Shown: positions 36,163-47,490 of the stretch, one piece after another
Layout of the letters: every line of letters begins with the position of its first letter
How positions within the stretch are numbered: the first letter of the stretch is position 1
NCBI RefSeq assembly: GCF_001649575.2
Contig: NC_051445.1
Span: forward strand, 7,898,392 to 7,962,391
Direction of reading: 5' to 3'
DNA: 64,000 bases
DNA from: Kryptolebias marmoratus
Lineage: Eukaryota; Chordata; Actinopteri; Cyprinodontiformes; Rivulidae
Position numbers and translations under genes: made by a program
Notes under the pieces: model-generated
Database searches by the model: none
The model's input: only the letters and a program-made list of their open reading frames with translations
What the model was told of the DNA's origin: nothing

Positions 36163-36872
36163 GAAGTGTTGAAATGCCACAAGTGTGTTTTCTAAGCAAT
36201 AACTGACAAACTTTCAGTATTGCAAATGTTAGACTTTGTTTTATGTGATCATGAGCATAAGGTAAACAGAGTTTCTGAACAGAGTGGTGCATAAACACAC
36301 ACACACAATTAACATTTCCTTTTCTTGATTAAGCCATCATTAGTCGGTATGAATCAGCTCTTTGAAGATTCACCTCAGCTGTGTGGAAATCATTTTATCT
36401 GAGGCTCAAATGCATCAGTAATCTTAAAAAACCTTTTGATACACCATCAGCTTTCTGTAGCACCTGAAGCACTCTGCACAAAGGGAGAAGGTGAATGTTT
36501 CTTGCTATAAATCAGAAGAGAGATATTTTTGCCCGTGCATTGTTACTTTTGCTTTTTCATTTGAGCATATTAATGTGTTTCAAAAGATGTGTGTGGGTGA
36601 ATGTGTGTGTGTGTGGGGTGGAATGATTATCTGTGTGTGCAAGGCCTGACTTATGTTTGTTGCCGTTTCTGTTTTGAAGGAGTACAAAGAGCCCACGGTG
36701 GGAGGGAAAGCTCAGCCTCTAGTGCTATAGGCCTCCGATGGAGAGATTAGCAGGGAGAGCAGTGAAATAAAGAGTGTTAATTAAAAGCAGAGTGGGGGTG
36801 TGGGAAAATCAGGTGAGAGAGAGATAACATAAGAGTCTGAGAGAAAAATTATTTACCTGCCCACACACGTAT

Positions 36873-36876
<4 letters not shown>

Positions 36877-36917
<41 letters not shown>
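36877..36917. repeat. (CA)n microsatellite
   Basis: An uninterrupted AC/CA dinucleotide tract of 41 bases, the longest perfect simple repeat in the window. Likely length-polymorphic. Confidence 0.95.
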
Positions 36918-36920
<3 letters not shown>

Positions 36921-36979
36921 TCAAAAACCCATTTTAACCCAAGAAGATGGAGGTTCGGGAGTAAAATGAACAAGTTAGT

Positions 36980-37060
36980 GATGTGGAAAGTACAAGAAAA
37001 GGAGTGTTGCTGAGTAGGTGGCAATGGGAAGAAGGGATTAATTGAATCTGATTTTAATCC
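36980..37060 (+). repeat. Local duplication carrying inverted GGATTA sites, copy 1
   Basis: The segment shares with 37440-37524 the order GATGTGGAAAG, a purine-rich spacer, then GGATTAAT...ATTTTAATCC (37035-37060 here). The GGATTA and TAATCC ends form an inverted pair of bicoid-class (OTX/PITX-like) cores. Function is inferred from the motif only. Confidence 0.45.
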
Positions 37061-37439
37061 TGCTCTCTGTGCATGCTTGTTGTTCAGGTTTTATGCACTT
37101 TGTAAGCACTGGAGTGTTTTCATCAAGCAGGTCAAATAAGGCAAAAAAAGAGACATTTTGAGGAAAATGAAAGCCACTAGGGCTATGATGATGAGTAACA
37201 AGAAAGGAGGGAATGTATCTGCCTCACTTCGTGACTTACAGTAAATGTAGTGAGATAACATTTGAGCCAGGAATCCAAAATGATTAGAGTTTCTCACTGT
37301 AACATAATTATAGAGGGATTTTATTTTCTGCGAGTTTGAACGGAAGAAAGAGAGACGAGGCAAGGGTGAAAAGAAGAATGGAGACAGAAAAACAGTTTTT
37401 AACCTACAGACTTTGATGTTATGAGGGGTGGGAAGCTGG

Positions 37440-37524
37440 AGAAAGTTGGAGATGTGGAAAGGGCAGTATGAGAAAGAGAGCAGGGCTGCAAGCTAAAGGG
37501 ATTAATCGAAACTGATTTTAATCC
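37440..37524 (+). repeat. Local duplication carrying inverted GGATTA sites, copy 2
   Basis: Second copy of the 36980-37060 segment, 464 bases further on, with GGATTAATCG...ATTTTAATCC at 37499-37524. Only a few of the 26 motif bases differ, while the spacer between GATGTGGAAAG and the motif has diverged. Confidence 0.45.
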
Positions 37525-37997
37525 AGCGGGTGATATGAGGCTGAGTCATATTTGACGGGTGCCAAGGGGCAGGAACTTAGGGGGTGGTGGGGGGAGTCAA
37601 AGTGGGATGTGGGAAGTGTGCGTGTGTGTGTATGTGCGTGTGGAGGGGGGTACATTCGTAAATCATTTTAATGACGCCTCTCCTCTGCATTGGGGCGCAG
37701 CCAGGAGGCCAAACAAACAGTGTGTAATTAGAGCAGGGGAATGGGAAACAGAGATGGTGCGAGAGTCGGGGCAAAGGAAAGTCATTTGGTAAAGTAAAGG
37801 ATTGGAACAGGAGACCTTTGAACAATAATGGTTATGGGTCTCATTATATGGTGCCGCTGTTAAGAAACGAGACCTGACAAGGTTCGTGAAACTACACAAG
37901 ATGATGAAGCTGCGGGCGGCCGTGGCGGTGACGTCAGCCCGAGTTGAGAAGATGATGACGGTGAAGGTGATATTGTAAGATCCCATCCTTCTGGGTG

Positions 37998-38100
37998 GAT
38001 GATGATGATGGTGATGAAGGACGAGGTGTGATGGTGATTATGATTATGGTGGTTGGAATTATGATTACAGTAATGGGGATGATGATAAATGTGATTACAG
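37998..38100. repeat. Degenerate GAT-rich trinucleotide tract
   Basis: Begins with a near-perfect GATGATGATGATGGTGATG run at about 37998 and decays into GTGATTATGATTATGG-type sequence. Low complexity, non-coding. Confidence 0.7.
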
Positions 38101-41100
38101 TGTCACTGCTACTAGTGCTGTCTGTTTCTCTAATTAACCATTCATCCTATTTCTGCACTCGCTTATAGTGTGAAGGGTCACGGCAGGGCTGGAGCCATTC
38201 CCAGCATGCATTAGGTGAAAAATGAAAAGCACTATCAGTGTGCTTATATGGCCACATTAACGCATGTAGAGTTCCCAGTGCACATGAATGCCTTGCCTCT
38301 TGGACAAATGGAGGAAGTGGGGGCAAACTTTCAATTAGTAAAAAGCAGCTCCTAGACCTTTATTTTTCATGAACAATGAAAGAAGATCAAAAGTTTTATA
38401 TAGCTTTTTTAAAGTGAAAACATTTATTTTTCTCCTACCAAATTTGAAGTCATATAAATAGAAAGCAATTATGTTACTCCTCAAAGTGTTTGTCATTGTA
38501 ATTACATTTTCAAATTGTCAAATGTTCTTGTTAACAGGGAAAGTAAAACTTTGCATTTTAAAAATATTCAAACCATGAATAACTGTCATGTTAGCAATTT
38601 TGAACCAAAATGATTTAATCACACTTTTTCTGGAGCAGGAGGCCATACAAAGTTGTATTTAAAGGCCATTTATTTATTTTATTTTGAATTTTTAAACCTA
38701 ACCAAGTACTTTAACAAAATAAAAAGAGGTAACACAATTAATTATTGTGATGTAAAGAAAAACAAATATGATTTGGAAGGCCCTCTTTAATTGGACATGG
38801 ATGAACTGGCTGAGTTTTTGCATTTAACTCACAAATGACTTGAGACTTGAAGCTTATCAGACTGAACCATTCAATTTGATTTTGTTATTATGCGACTTTC
38901 TTTCCTTTCACAAAAGTCTCTTAAAAGAAAAACCTCACGTATATGACAGGGCCTTTTGGTTGACATAACTTTTTATTCTCTGAATGTTTGACTTTGTTGA
39001 TTTGTCCTGAATACGATTACAGTGTAAAAGAAGGACACAGTCCACAGCCCTAGTTTTGTGCTAAAATAGATACTGCATCTCAAATGAATCTGAGTCCTCA
39101 GTGGTCCCACTTGGGCAGCTAAAGTAGTTAATCAAGTTGGTGTCTTTTAGCATAAAATTTCCTCTGTTCTCAAGAATCTGATATATATTTTTTTAATTTT
39201 ATTTTGGTGGGGTGGGGCTACAGTGTCAGATTGCAACACAGACTGGGTATTTGGGGGTTATTTTATGCTTTTATGGAAGAACTGACATGGAAAGATAGAT
39301 ATGGTTAAATAAATGCAACAAAAGCTCTTGGCCAGATTCAGATGAGGGATACTGCTCTTCATGGTCAATGCTTTAAGCCCTTAAGCCATCAGGGTGCCTC
39401 AGAGGGAATTTTGCACTAAGAATACTGGTATTTTGGATCATAAGGAGTTGATTTGTCTCATATCTCTGAAGACTGTTCGTTGTTCTGACTACATTTTGGA
39501 ATATACTTTTATATACATTAAAAACTGTAGTCTTTTCCCATATTGCTATATCTATATATGAAATATGGTTTGAAGTGATCTGTCCACATCAAAAAAGATC
39601 AATAAGTCAATGGTTCATATTGATTTAAGAATTAGACAAACAAGAATCTGTTTTTCAAACTAATTTTCCAAATGGTATGGTAACATTAGTTTAATCATAT
39701 ACATTCTAAACAAACTTATAGCAAACAAAGAAAAGTACTTAAATTTGTGTAAAGGCACATGTTTAGTGTCTGAAGTCTCTAAAAAAACTCTAAATCAACA
39801 ACAATAACTATAACCTCATCATAGGAATAAAACATGTTGCTCAGAAAGAAGATTGTATTTGCTGTGGGAAAATACATAATTTCTCCATCTGAGAGTTAAA
39901 GAAATTCTGCCTCCTTCTTTTTTTTTTACTTCAGCTTGAAATCTTTCTTCATCCTCTATGCCTTAGAAGTCAAAACTTAAAACTATTTTCTTATGAATTT
40001 TTTTGCTTTGAAATTGACTAAATTCTCATCAGAAGTCATAAAATATTACTTCACTTTAGAGAGAAATGAGCAATCAGTGGTCTACTTTGTCAAGTATTTT
40101 ATATCTTGTCTAAATATTGTGACTCACTGTTGTAATTTAATCTTTTCCCAGATAGAAGTTGAAAATTCAGATTTTTTGTTTGTCACCGAGTGAGCCACTA
40201 ACATTTGCTGACAAAACAAAAATTATTAAAATTTCAAGACCGTGTAACCCAGAATTCTTAATGCTTTCATGTAAAACATTAAAAATAATCCCCCAAAGCA
40301 AACAAACAAGCACAAAAACAAATGAAAAACAGATAAAAATCAAACAAACAAACTGATGAATGACATAATATTGAAACACAAAAATTTTGAAGCAAATTAT
40401 GATGTGGGTGTAACTGATGTATTCATTGTTACATTTACTTAGCATTTGTTTCAGTGATTCTGTTTTTACAACCTGGTCAAGTTCCACACAGAATTCTTGA
40501 CAAGACTGTACCTGAAAAGATGGATCATTACCATCTATCCATGACCAAGCTGTAGATGGGAAAACAATTCTTAGAATTTGAGCAAAACTGCAAAAAGTTT
40601 TCAAAGTGCTAATCTGATCTTTGTTAGGTATGAGTGCTTTGTGAACTGTCAGGTTCTGTAATGTAGACTCTTTTCAAGAATGACTGTTATTTGTTTCCAT
40701 TAAATCATCTAAAAAGACGCACACCTTGTGGAAAAGAGGGAAGGACAGAGGACGAGTTTGTCATTACACCTAAAATGAGCCTCTAATGAAAATGGTTCTA
40801 AAAAGGCTATACATGAATGCTTTGGCACTGTAATACAGTTGTATTTTTAACAAAGCATGTCAAAGACATTATGACCTGAGGGAATCCTGTTAACTTGTGA
40901 AAAAAGGGCACAATATGTCTCCCTTTAAATATTGTATATCCTACTGATGAAAACATTTCCCATGATGCAATAATTACTGCATGGGTGAAATAAGTATTGT
41001 ATCTTGTACAGCAAGTGTAGTCTACATAAAGCTTTTATATAGTTACAGTAATGATCAGTAACAGTTACGAGATGACATTGCTGCCGGCATCTGTGATAAT

Positions 41101-44100
41101 ACCGGTGATGTAATTCAGTTTATCTGCATGCAATTTCACTTTGTTAAGGTTATAGGTCAATCCACATATTTTATTAGTTCCACAGTGCTGACAACAATTA
41201 CAATGACCATGAACTCTTGAATTTACTGTTGTCAATAATCTTCCAAAATCCAGGGGATTGGCCTTTGTGGTTCCCTTCTGACCTCCTCCTTAAATTTACA
41301 AAAATCCATAATTCATGTGCTGTGTAATAGCTTCTAGGTGGTGATACGGAGATGCAATCTGCTGTACACTGACGGCTGTTTGTTTTGCTGGAGAGCTGCA
41401 TATAAATGAATGCAAGGGGAAAGGAAAGCCATATAGGCTTATCTAAGGTGCAACGGATAGTGGTTTGGTAGTGAATGAGGGGAAAGATGAACAGAGGGAT
41501 GAGAAAGAGCCTGGCAGAGAGGCGCACTTTGTTGATTCATAGGTGTATGTGCTTTATATGTGAGAGTGCAATTGCTGATGTTTAACGGAGTGGAGAAGAT
41601 AGTGGGTGTTGCGTGACAGAGAAATTGGATGAGGAGAAAGTTGCTGATTAGCTTCTGGCTTGTGTGTGCTTGTGTTTCTTTGTCCCATAACTAAGTGCAT
41701 GTCAGTGATTACTCTCTGACCTGTCGCCTCTGGCTCTGTGTCTACATATACCTTCTCATTTGCACCACACAGACACTCCGCTAAATCCAGTACGTAAATC
41801 CAGCCAAGGGCCACAGGGCAGGGAGGAAAGGCACCAGAGGGACACAGAATCTCCAACTCTTTTCACTCTCTGATCTTTTCCCTCCTTCAAATTTCCCCTT
41901 CTTCTCTCTTGCTTTCCTAAATCCTCATCTCCATATTCATAGACGAAGGGGCTCTTTAAGGAGACGGCTATCTGAAATAAGCTGGCAGCACCTCTTGTTT
42001 GTGGCTCTCCAAATGGAGAAAAGCCATTTCCTTTTCCTGTCAAGCATGGAGGTTGCGACACCGGTGTGCCTATGTATGTGTGTGTGCACGCACGCCTTTG
42101 GTGCACGTCTATGTTTGGATGGAGACTTGCGTTGTCAGACAGTTTCACAGTCTTATAGGTCGAGAGCAGGCAAACTGTTGGGAGCTCAACCTCGCGTCCA
42201 CTTTTACAATCACACTTCTCGTAAAACCCCTCAAATGCATCAGTGCTGGTAAAGGGGAGGGAAAAAAACAGAAATGTGGCTTCAAGGACAGAGTAAAAAG
42301 AAGAAACAGGAAAGCAGAAGATGAGATTTAAGAAAAAACTGTATAATTACTAGAATAATATAAAACAGTGAAGTTAATATCTTTCATATAAAAAAGTTAT
42401 ATACAACTCTGCATGATTGCCTTCTTGTCCACTCATGGATAATCAGTACTGAATAAAATGTTAAGTTGGTTTTTTTAGTAATATCTTTCAGAAAAAGAGC
42501 TAAATTTCAAGAAATGAGAAATATAAATTCACAGCAGACCATAAAGCAGCAGTGTCGCAGTCTAAAACAAAAAAGTACTCTAGTGGTAATGTAAGTCAAA
42601 GCCGGTTCTCTGCATTGAGTCAACTGTTGTTGACTCAGGTATCATTAACCTCTCTATCTGGGAGGCAGTATAGAACATGGTCTTAGCAAAGCTCAATTAG
42701 TATTCTTATGCAGAGTTTGTTGGCTTTAAAAAATACTGTCAATAATATTTAAAAAAAAAAAACCTGAAAGATGCAAATTTATGTTTGAAGTTGGTTGAAT
42801 TGATCTAATCCTGCACGCTGTTCTGGGTGCAAGCTACAAAGTGTTGTAAAAATGTTACAATAAAGTCACCCTTTATTAAGGATGATGATCTGGAAATTTC
42901 CATCATCTGGATGCATAAAGTATGCCTTCAATAGGGACCTGGATTACGTCTACGATGCTCTAAAATGAACGCAGATTATAAGATTACAATACACCCACAG
43001 GCTTTTTTTTTTCTTTTAAGGACAACTCAAAAGGACTCAACCATTATCTTACACAAATCTGATTCTGCAGAAATGTGCTGAAATAAGAGTGACTTTTAAA
43101 TAAAGTGTTTAAATTGTATGCAGGAAAGCAACAAGGCTGCCAGTTGACTGAGGCATCGAAAGAAATTGTATTTGTGGGTTCAACAGAACTTCTGCCTAAA
43201 GCATGACAAATCTACAAATTTACTTGATATTGGCATAGTTACAGAAGTGTTGGCAAATATATTTAACACAAAAATAAAAAAAGGCCTTTGGAGGAGGTTG
43301 TGCTTATTTAGCATTCTTCTGAGATCAGCTTATTTTACATCGCAAAGAGCTGTTTGTGGTTGTGTTTTAAAATGTTATATATTTAACCTTCAGCGTTGCA
43401 CAAGAAAAAAATAAATAGCCAGAGGAAACTATTCCTTCAAGTAACCTTCAGCAGACCAAAATAAAGAGGAGATCCAAATAAATGAAACTTTTGAAGTTTA
43501 TTTATTTGTACAAGTCTTGTTCAAGCCCAAGTGTGAGCCTTTTTTAAATAATCTCAAGAATATGATAATTAAAAGTTACATAAAACACGTGATTACCAGC
43601 ATAAACAATTGCATTAGTAAAATAAATCTTATTAAGACAACTTTGCCATCACAAGACATTTTCTCTGGTTTGGAATGATGCACCAATGCATTTTCTAATT
43701 TAGACTGAACATTTGAACAGTGCACAGCAATTCAGTGCAGTTTTATTGGCTGATGAGATGAAAGGAAGTATGAGAGAAAAGATAAGGTGAGACTAGCAGG
43801 GGGTGTGAAAGGAAACAAGTTGAGGAGTCAAGTTTTCTTCTGCTTTCCTTTGCTCATGTGCTTTACTTTTTCTCATCTTCGCCGTGTTCATGATGCAACT
43901 GAGGGTAATGAGTGCTTTGCTTGGAGATTCATTGACGTTTCAGCAGAAAAAAAAAATTGCATCTGATGAAGAATGTGACAAAAGGTGGATTTATATCCTG
44001 TCCTCCAATTTTTCTTTTGCATATTTCTTCCTGTCGCTGCCTCTGACTCTGTGTGGGCTCAGTCTACCTCTGTGGGATCACAGAAGTGATGTTGCATTAA

Positions 44101-45565
44101 TGGTGCGTCAGGCACGGACTCGTGTCTAGCCGTCTAAAAAATCACTTGTATGTCAGGTTTAAAGTCAGTCTGCTGCATCTCGGAGTCAAATGTTGAAAGC
44201 TTTTGTCTCTTAAACCCTAAATCCCACAGAGCTTTACGTAGAGTATGGGTGGTTAAGTGCTGCAGTGGAACTCTGAGGGTGTGTTTTAGTGTTCAGGCAA
44301 ACACAGATGGATAAATATGCAAATAATTCAAGATTTAACCCTGCCTTTGAAAAATGTGCTCAGAGATAATTAGCCTTAGCAAATGTTTTTTTGAAAAATG
44401 TGATATTTATTTTATTACATTTTTGATTAACACAACACAGAAGCTTTTACACTGATAAACTGTCATGTTTACTTTTTTATGCTACTAGTCACAATGGTGA
44501 AAAAATTGAGCTTTTGTTCTCAATTCAATGCTTCTCAAAGCACTTTGTCAAAGTAAAGGGAAAATGTCTGAAATACTGAATGATGCCTGAAATAGTTACA
44601 TTAAGCACATTGTAATTCTAACAGTAATGTCACAGGACACAGCAGTGCTTTTAACAATATTTGGGCTACTAATAAACTCTTACAATGTTAACATTCTGAG
44701 GTACAGCAGGTTTGAACTTGTCATATTAATTGAACATGGTTTTTCTCAGTATTTTAAAATATTGAGTCCTGATAGAGTTTAGCGTAGCTTATGGAAATGT
44801 GAGTGAAATTAGATGGGTGTTTTGTTCAAAGTATAAGAAAAATCAGAAGTGCACCATTAAATGAGGATTCATCAACTCAAGGTTAGGAATGTCAATTATT
44901 TAATATCATTTCAGTCACAATTAAGTGATATTGCAGGGAAAATTTATTTACCTCAAAAACCTTTGCATACCAATATTACAATTGTTACTATTAAATACTT
45001 TACTCAAGCATATTGGTGCCTAAGTCCAATTTCTGTTATCATAACCTGTACTTGACCAAAAAAGAGGGAAAAACCCCCCCTGATTTCTGAAACTTATCTT
45101 GGAAACTTTTACTGATGTGATTGCAGAAATCACATCTTCTTTAAAACACCACTTAGCTAAGAGAATGACTACCACCTGAATGTTTTTTAAGAAAGATAAG
45201 GCGGCATGTCTGAACTACTCAGATTGGCTAATAGATGAGCAAAAAACAACAACAAAAATGCCATCTGTCTGCATTTTAGTGTGTGCATGAAGGAAAAAAA
45301 AAAACATCTGAAGCCCTTCAAGATAAAGATGTTATCCATCATCGCAGTCCCACTTTCAAGTCCAATGACTAATACATGCCTGTATGAGGAACGGACTGCT
45401 AAACAGAAAGCAGTAATGACACACAGCAATCTGCAGGCAACTGCAGCTTTTCTGAGAAATGTGCGAGGATTTGATTGCAACTGTTGTTGAAAATGGGCTG
45501 CAGGTGGACTGTGATTAGGCTTTAGTCAGCCATGATTTGGAGTCAATGTTTTGATTGTTAATGCT

Positions 45566-45594
45566 TGTGTGTGTGTGTGTGTGTTTGTGTGTGA
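45566..45594. repeat. (GT)n microsatellite
   Basis: A 29-base TG/GT tract broken once by TTT. Probably length-variable. Confidence 0.85.
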
Positions 45595-45839
45595 GTGCAT
45601 ATTTTATGGTGAGTTTTGCTTCCCACAGTCTAGTCTTTACCGAGAAGTTCTGTAAAACCAGTTCTACCCATATCAGAGCAAAAAACACAAATGCAGACAT
45701 GTGAGAACTCATCTTTGTTCCTATGTTCCTACCAGCGAAGTGTAAATGTTAAAAACTGAAGGTAAAAGCAAAGTGGATAAGTGTTGACACAAACACATGC
45801 GCACACTTGCACAAACACTCTTCTGTACATTTATTCTCA

Positions 45840-46105
45840 TTTACTCCCCCTTCCTTCCCTCCTACTCCCTCTGCTCTCACTAATCCTTTTTTTCAGCAGT
45901 CTCTGTGGGCTGATTTTCTCCCCCTTCCATCCTTCTTTTCTCTACTCCTGCCATTCTTTTCATTTTTCACTTTTCCCTTGTTTATTTCCCCTGCCTTGTT
46001 GCCTTTTCTTTCCAATCTCTCCCTGCTGCCTCCTGTCTTTTCTCCTTCCACCTGCTCTCATTTCTCTCCCTGGCTCATTTTCTCCTTCTCCCCCTGTCTC
46101 CTAGT
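45840..46105. repeat. Pyrimidine-rich low-complexity tract
   Basis: About 265 bases that are mostly C and T on the plus strand (for example CCCCCTTCCTTCCCTCCTAC at 45846). This explains two overlapping 106-107-codon serine/phenylalanine/leucine/proline-rich frames here, which are not genes. Such tracts can form triplex DNA. Confidence 0.75.
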
Positions 46106-46455
46106 GTATCGCTGCAAACTCTTGTAGTCAATTATCCCTTCTGTTAATGAGCAGATAAATCTAATTGCTCTCTCCTTCGGTGCCTGACGGCGTCTGTCTT
46201 CTCTGTCTTTCTAAGTTTGCAGGGTGAGCATCATTCTTTCCACCCATCATTTTTCAACCCTTTCCCTGTACAGTGGCATTATTTTTCACCTTGTCTTGTG
46301 ACTTCCTGGGCTTTACAATGATTTGCATTAGCCCTTCTGTTTGTTACATCTTTCTTTCTTTATCTCAGATAACTCTTCACCTTCACATAGACTTCAGTTG
46401 TGCTCACTTCATCAGTCCTTTTTCCTTTGGTTCAGTGTGGCCAGCCGGTGTTACA

Positions 46456-46520
46456 GGAATGACAGGATGTGTGGGGCTGGTAATCATTGGGATTGATGAT
46501 GACAGGGGCCACGTGTGGTT
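46456..46520. promoter_or_regulatory. Candidate PBX/MEIS and E-box cluster
   Basis: Within 65 bases lie GACAGGA (46461), TAATCATT (46481-46488), ATTGATGATGACAGG (46492-46506) and CACGTG (46510-46515). These resemble MEIS (TGACAG), PBX/HOX (ATTGAT) and E-box sites. The surrounding DNA is GC-balanced and not repetitive. The regulatory role is inference. Confidence 0.25.
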
Positions 46521-47197
46521 TATCTCTCCCCCTCGTAGGGGCCAGTTCTCTGGCTGGCAATATTTTTACTAAGGACAGATTTTATTTATGGTCTTAAACA
46601 CCTTTTAGACACAGAATGAATAAGGAACTAATTAGGAGGTTTGGTTAGAGTTCAGCAACAATACTTACAGGGAAGACAAAGTTTGTTTAAAAAGAAAGAA
46701 ATGAAGAAGAAATACAAAAGCATTGTTTTCTTAGGGCTGCATTGGGGAGTAATGAGCCTCTTTCACAAAACACTTTCAGGTCAGGCCTATGACGTCTTCT
46801 CATTTTGGTGTGATTTATGTAAGAACCAAGGCGACATGGTGGGCTGAAGTCAACCTCTGAGCCACTAAGGGAGATAATGACAGGGCTGAAATGGTCGATA
46901 TCTGTAAGGGTAAGCTGGCATTGCGGCTCAAGGGTGTGATGTAGTGATGACAGACATTCTGTGCGACCAGCTGGCCACAGGATATAGAATGGGAGGCGAT
47001 CGACACATATTTTATGCATAACACTCAACATTAACAACACTGTTTTATGGCATTCCTTCTTTGGTTCAGTGATGCTGGTTCATTTGTAAATTCACATCAT
47101 CACAGGATGTGTCCTGCTCGATTGATGTGTTTATGAACGGCCAGAGGCAGCTTAAAGAAAAGCTTGTCTTTGCAGGAACCATTTTGTGAAAAGGCCT

Positions 47198-47490
47198 AGG
47201 GTTAGTACTGTCACCTGAAAGCATGAAGAGGTGTGGTTTAAATCTGAGACTTTTTGTGTTTGCATGTTCTCCCTGTGCATGTGTGTTCTCCGGTTATTTC
47301 TATAAACATACATGTTAGGTTGTATGCAGATTCAAAATTGACCTCAGGAAGCCTGCATTGTTATTTGTCTTGTCTGTTCCTGTGATCGACTGGAAAAGTC
47401 GGATTGTTCCCTGACTTTTCCTCTTTCCCAGCTGAGATGAGATGCAGACCACCACTGATCCCGGGTTCTGAAAATGAATGGAGGCTTTTA
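47198..47490 (+). mobile_element. Degenerate tRNA-derived SINE, copy 1
   Basis: The order GGGTTAGTACTGTCACCTGA (head with A-box-like region), GTGGTTTAAATCTGAGAC (decayed B box), TTTGCATGTTCTCCCTGTGC, ACATGTTAGGTTG and CCTGTGATCGACTGG follows a common teleost SINE, whose tail runs to GAATGGAGG near 47480. The element is old, with many substitutions and small deletions. Plus orientation, not transcribed as a functional tRNA. Confidence 0.7.

Larger units (their letters stand above)
36163..41000 (+). other. Gene 2 intron 1, fourth segment
   Basis: A purine-rich stretch (about 36680-37620) holds the CA microsatellite and a duplicated GGATTAA/TTAATCC motif. A degenerate GAT-rich run follows at about 37998-38100. 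From 38400 to 41000 the sequence is AT-rich with no recognised gene; the 145-codon minus-strand frame at 40167-40604 is not supported. Confidence 0.55.
41001..47197 (+). other. Gene 2 intron 1, fifth segment
   Basis: Unique and low-complexity sequence without a supported exon. It contains the GT tract at 45566-45594, the long pyrimidine tract at about 45840-46105 and a regulatory-looking cluster at 46456-46520. ORFs over the pyrimidine tract are compositional artefacts. Confidence 0.55.

Noticed and set aside
40167..40604. 145-codon minus-strand ORF
   Set aside because: The C-terminal half is AT-driven I/F/Y-rich sequence, and there is no splice context or recognised motif. The N-terminal third looks somewhat protein-like but is too weak to call.
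47198..47260. tRNA gene
   Set aside because: A- and B-box-like strings are present, but they belong to a degenerate SINE head and no cloverleaf can be drawn.
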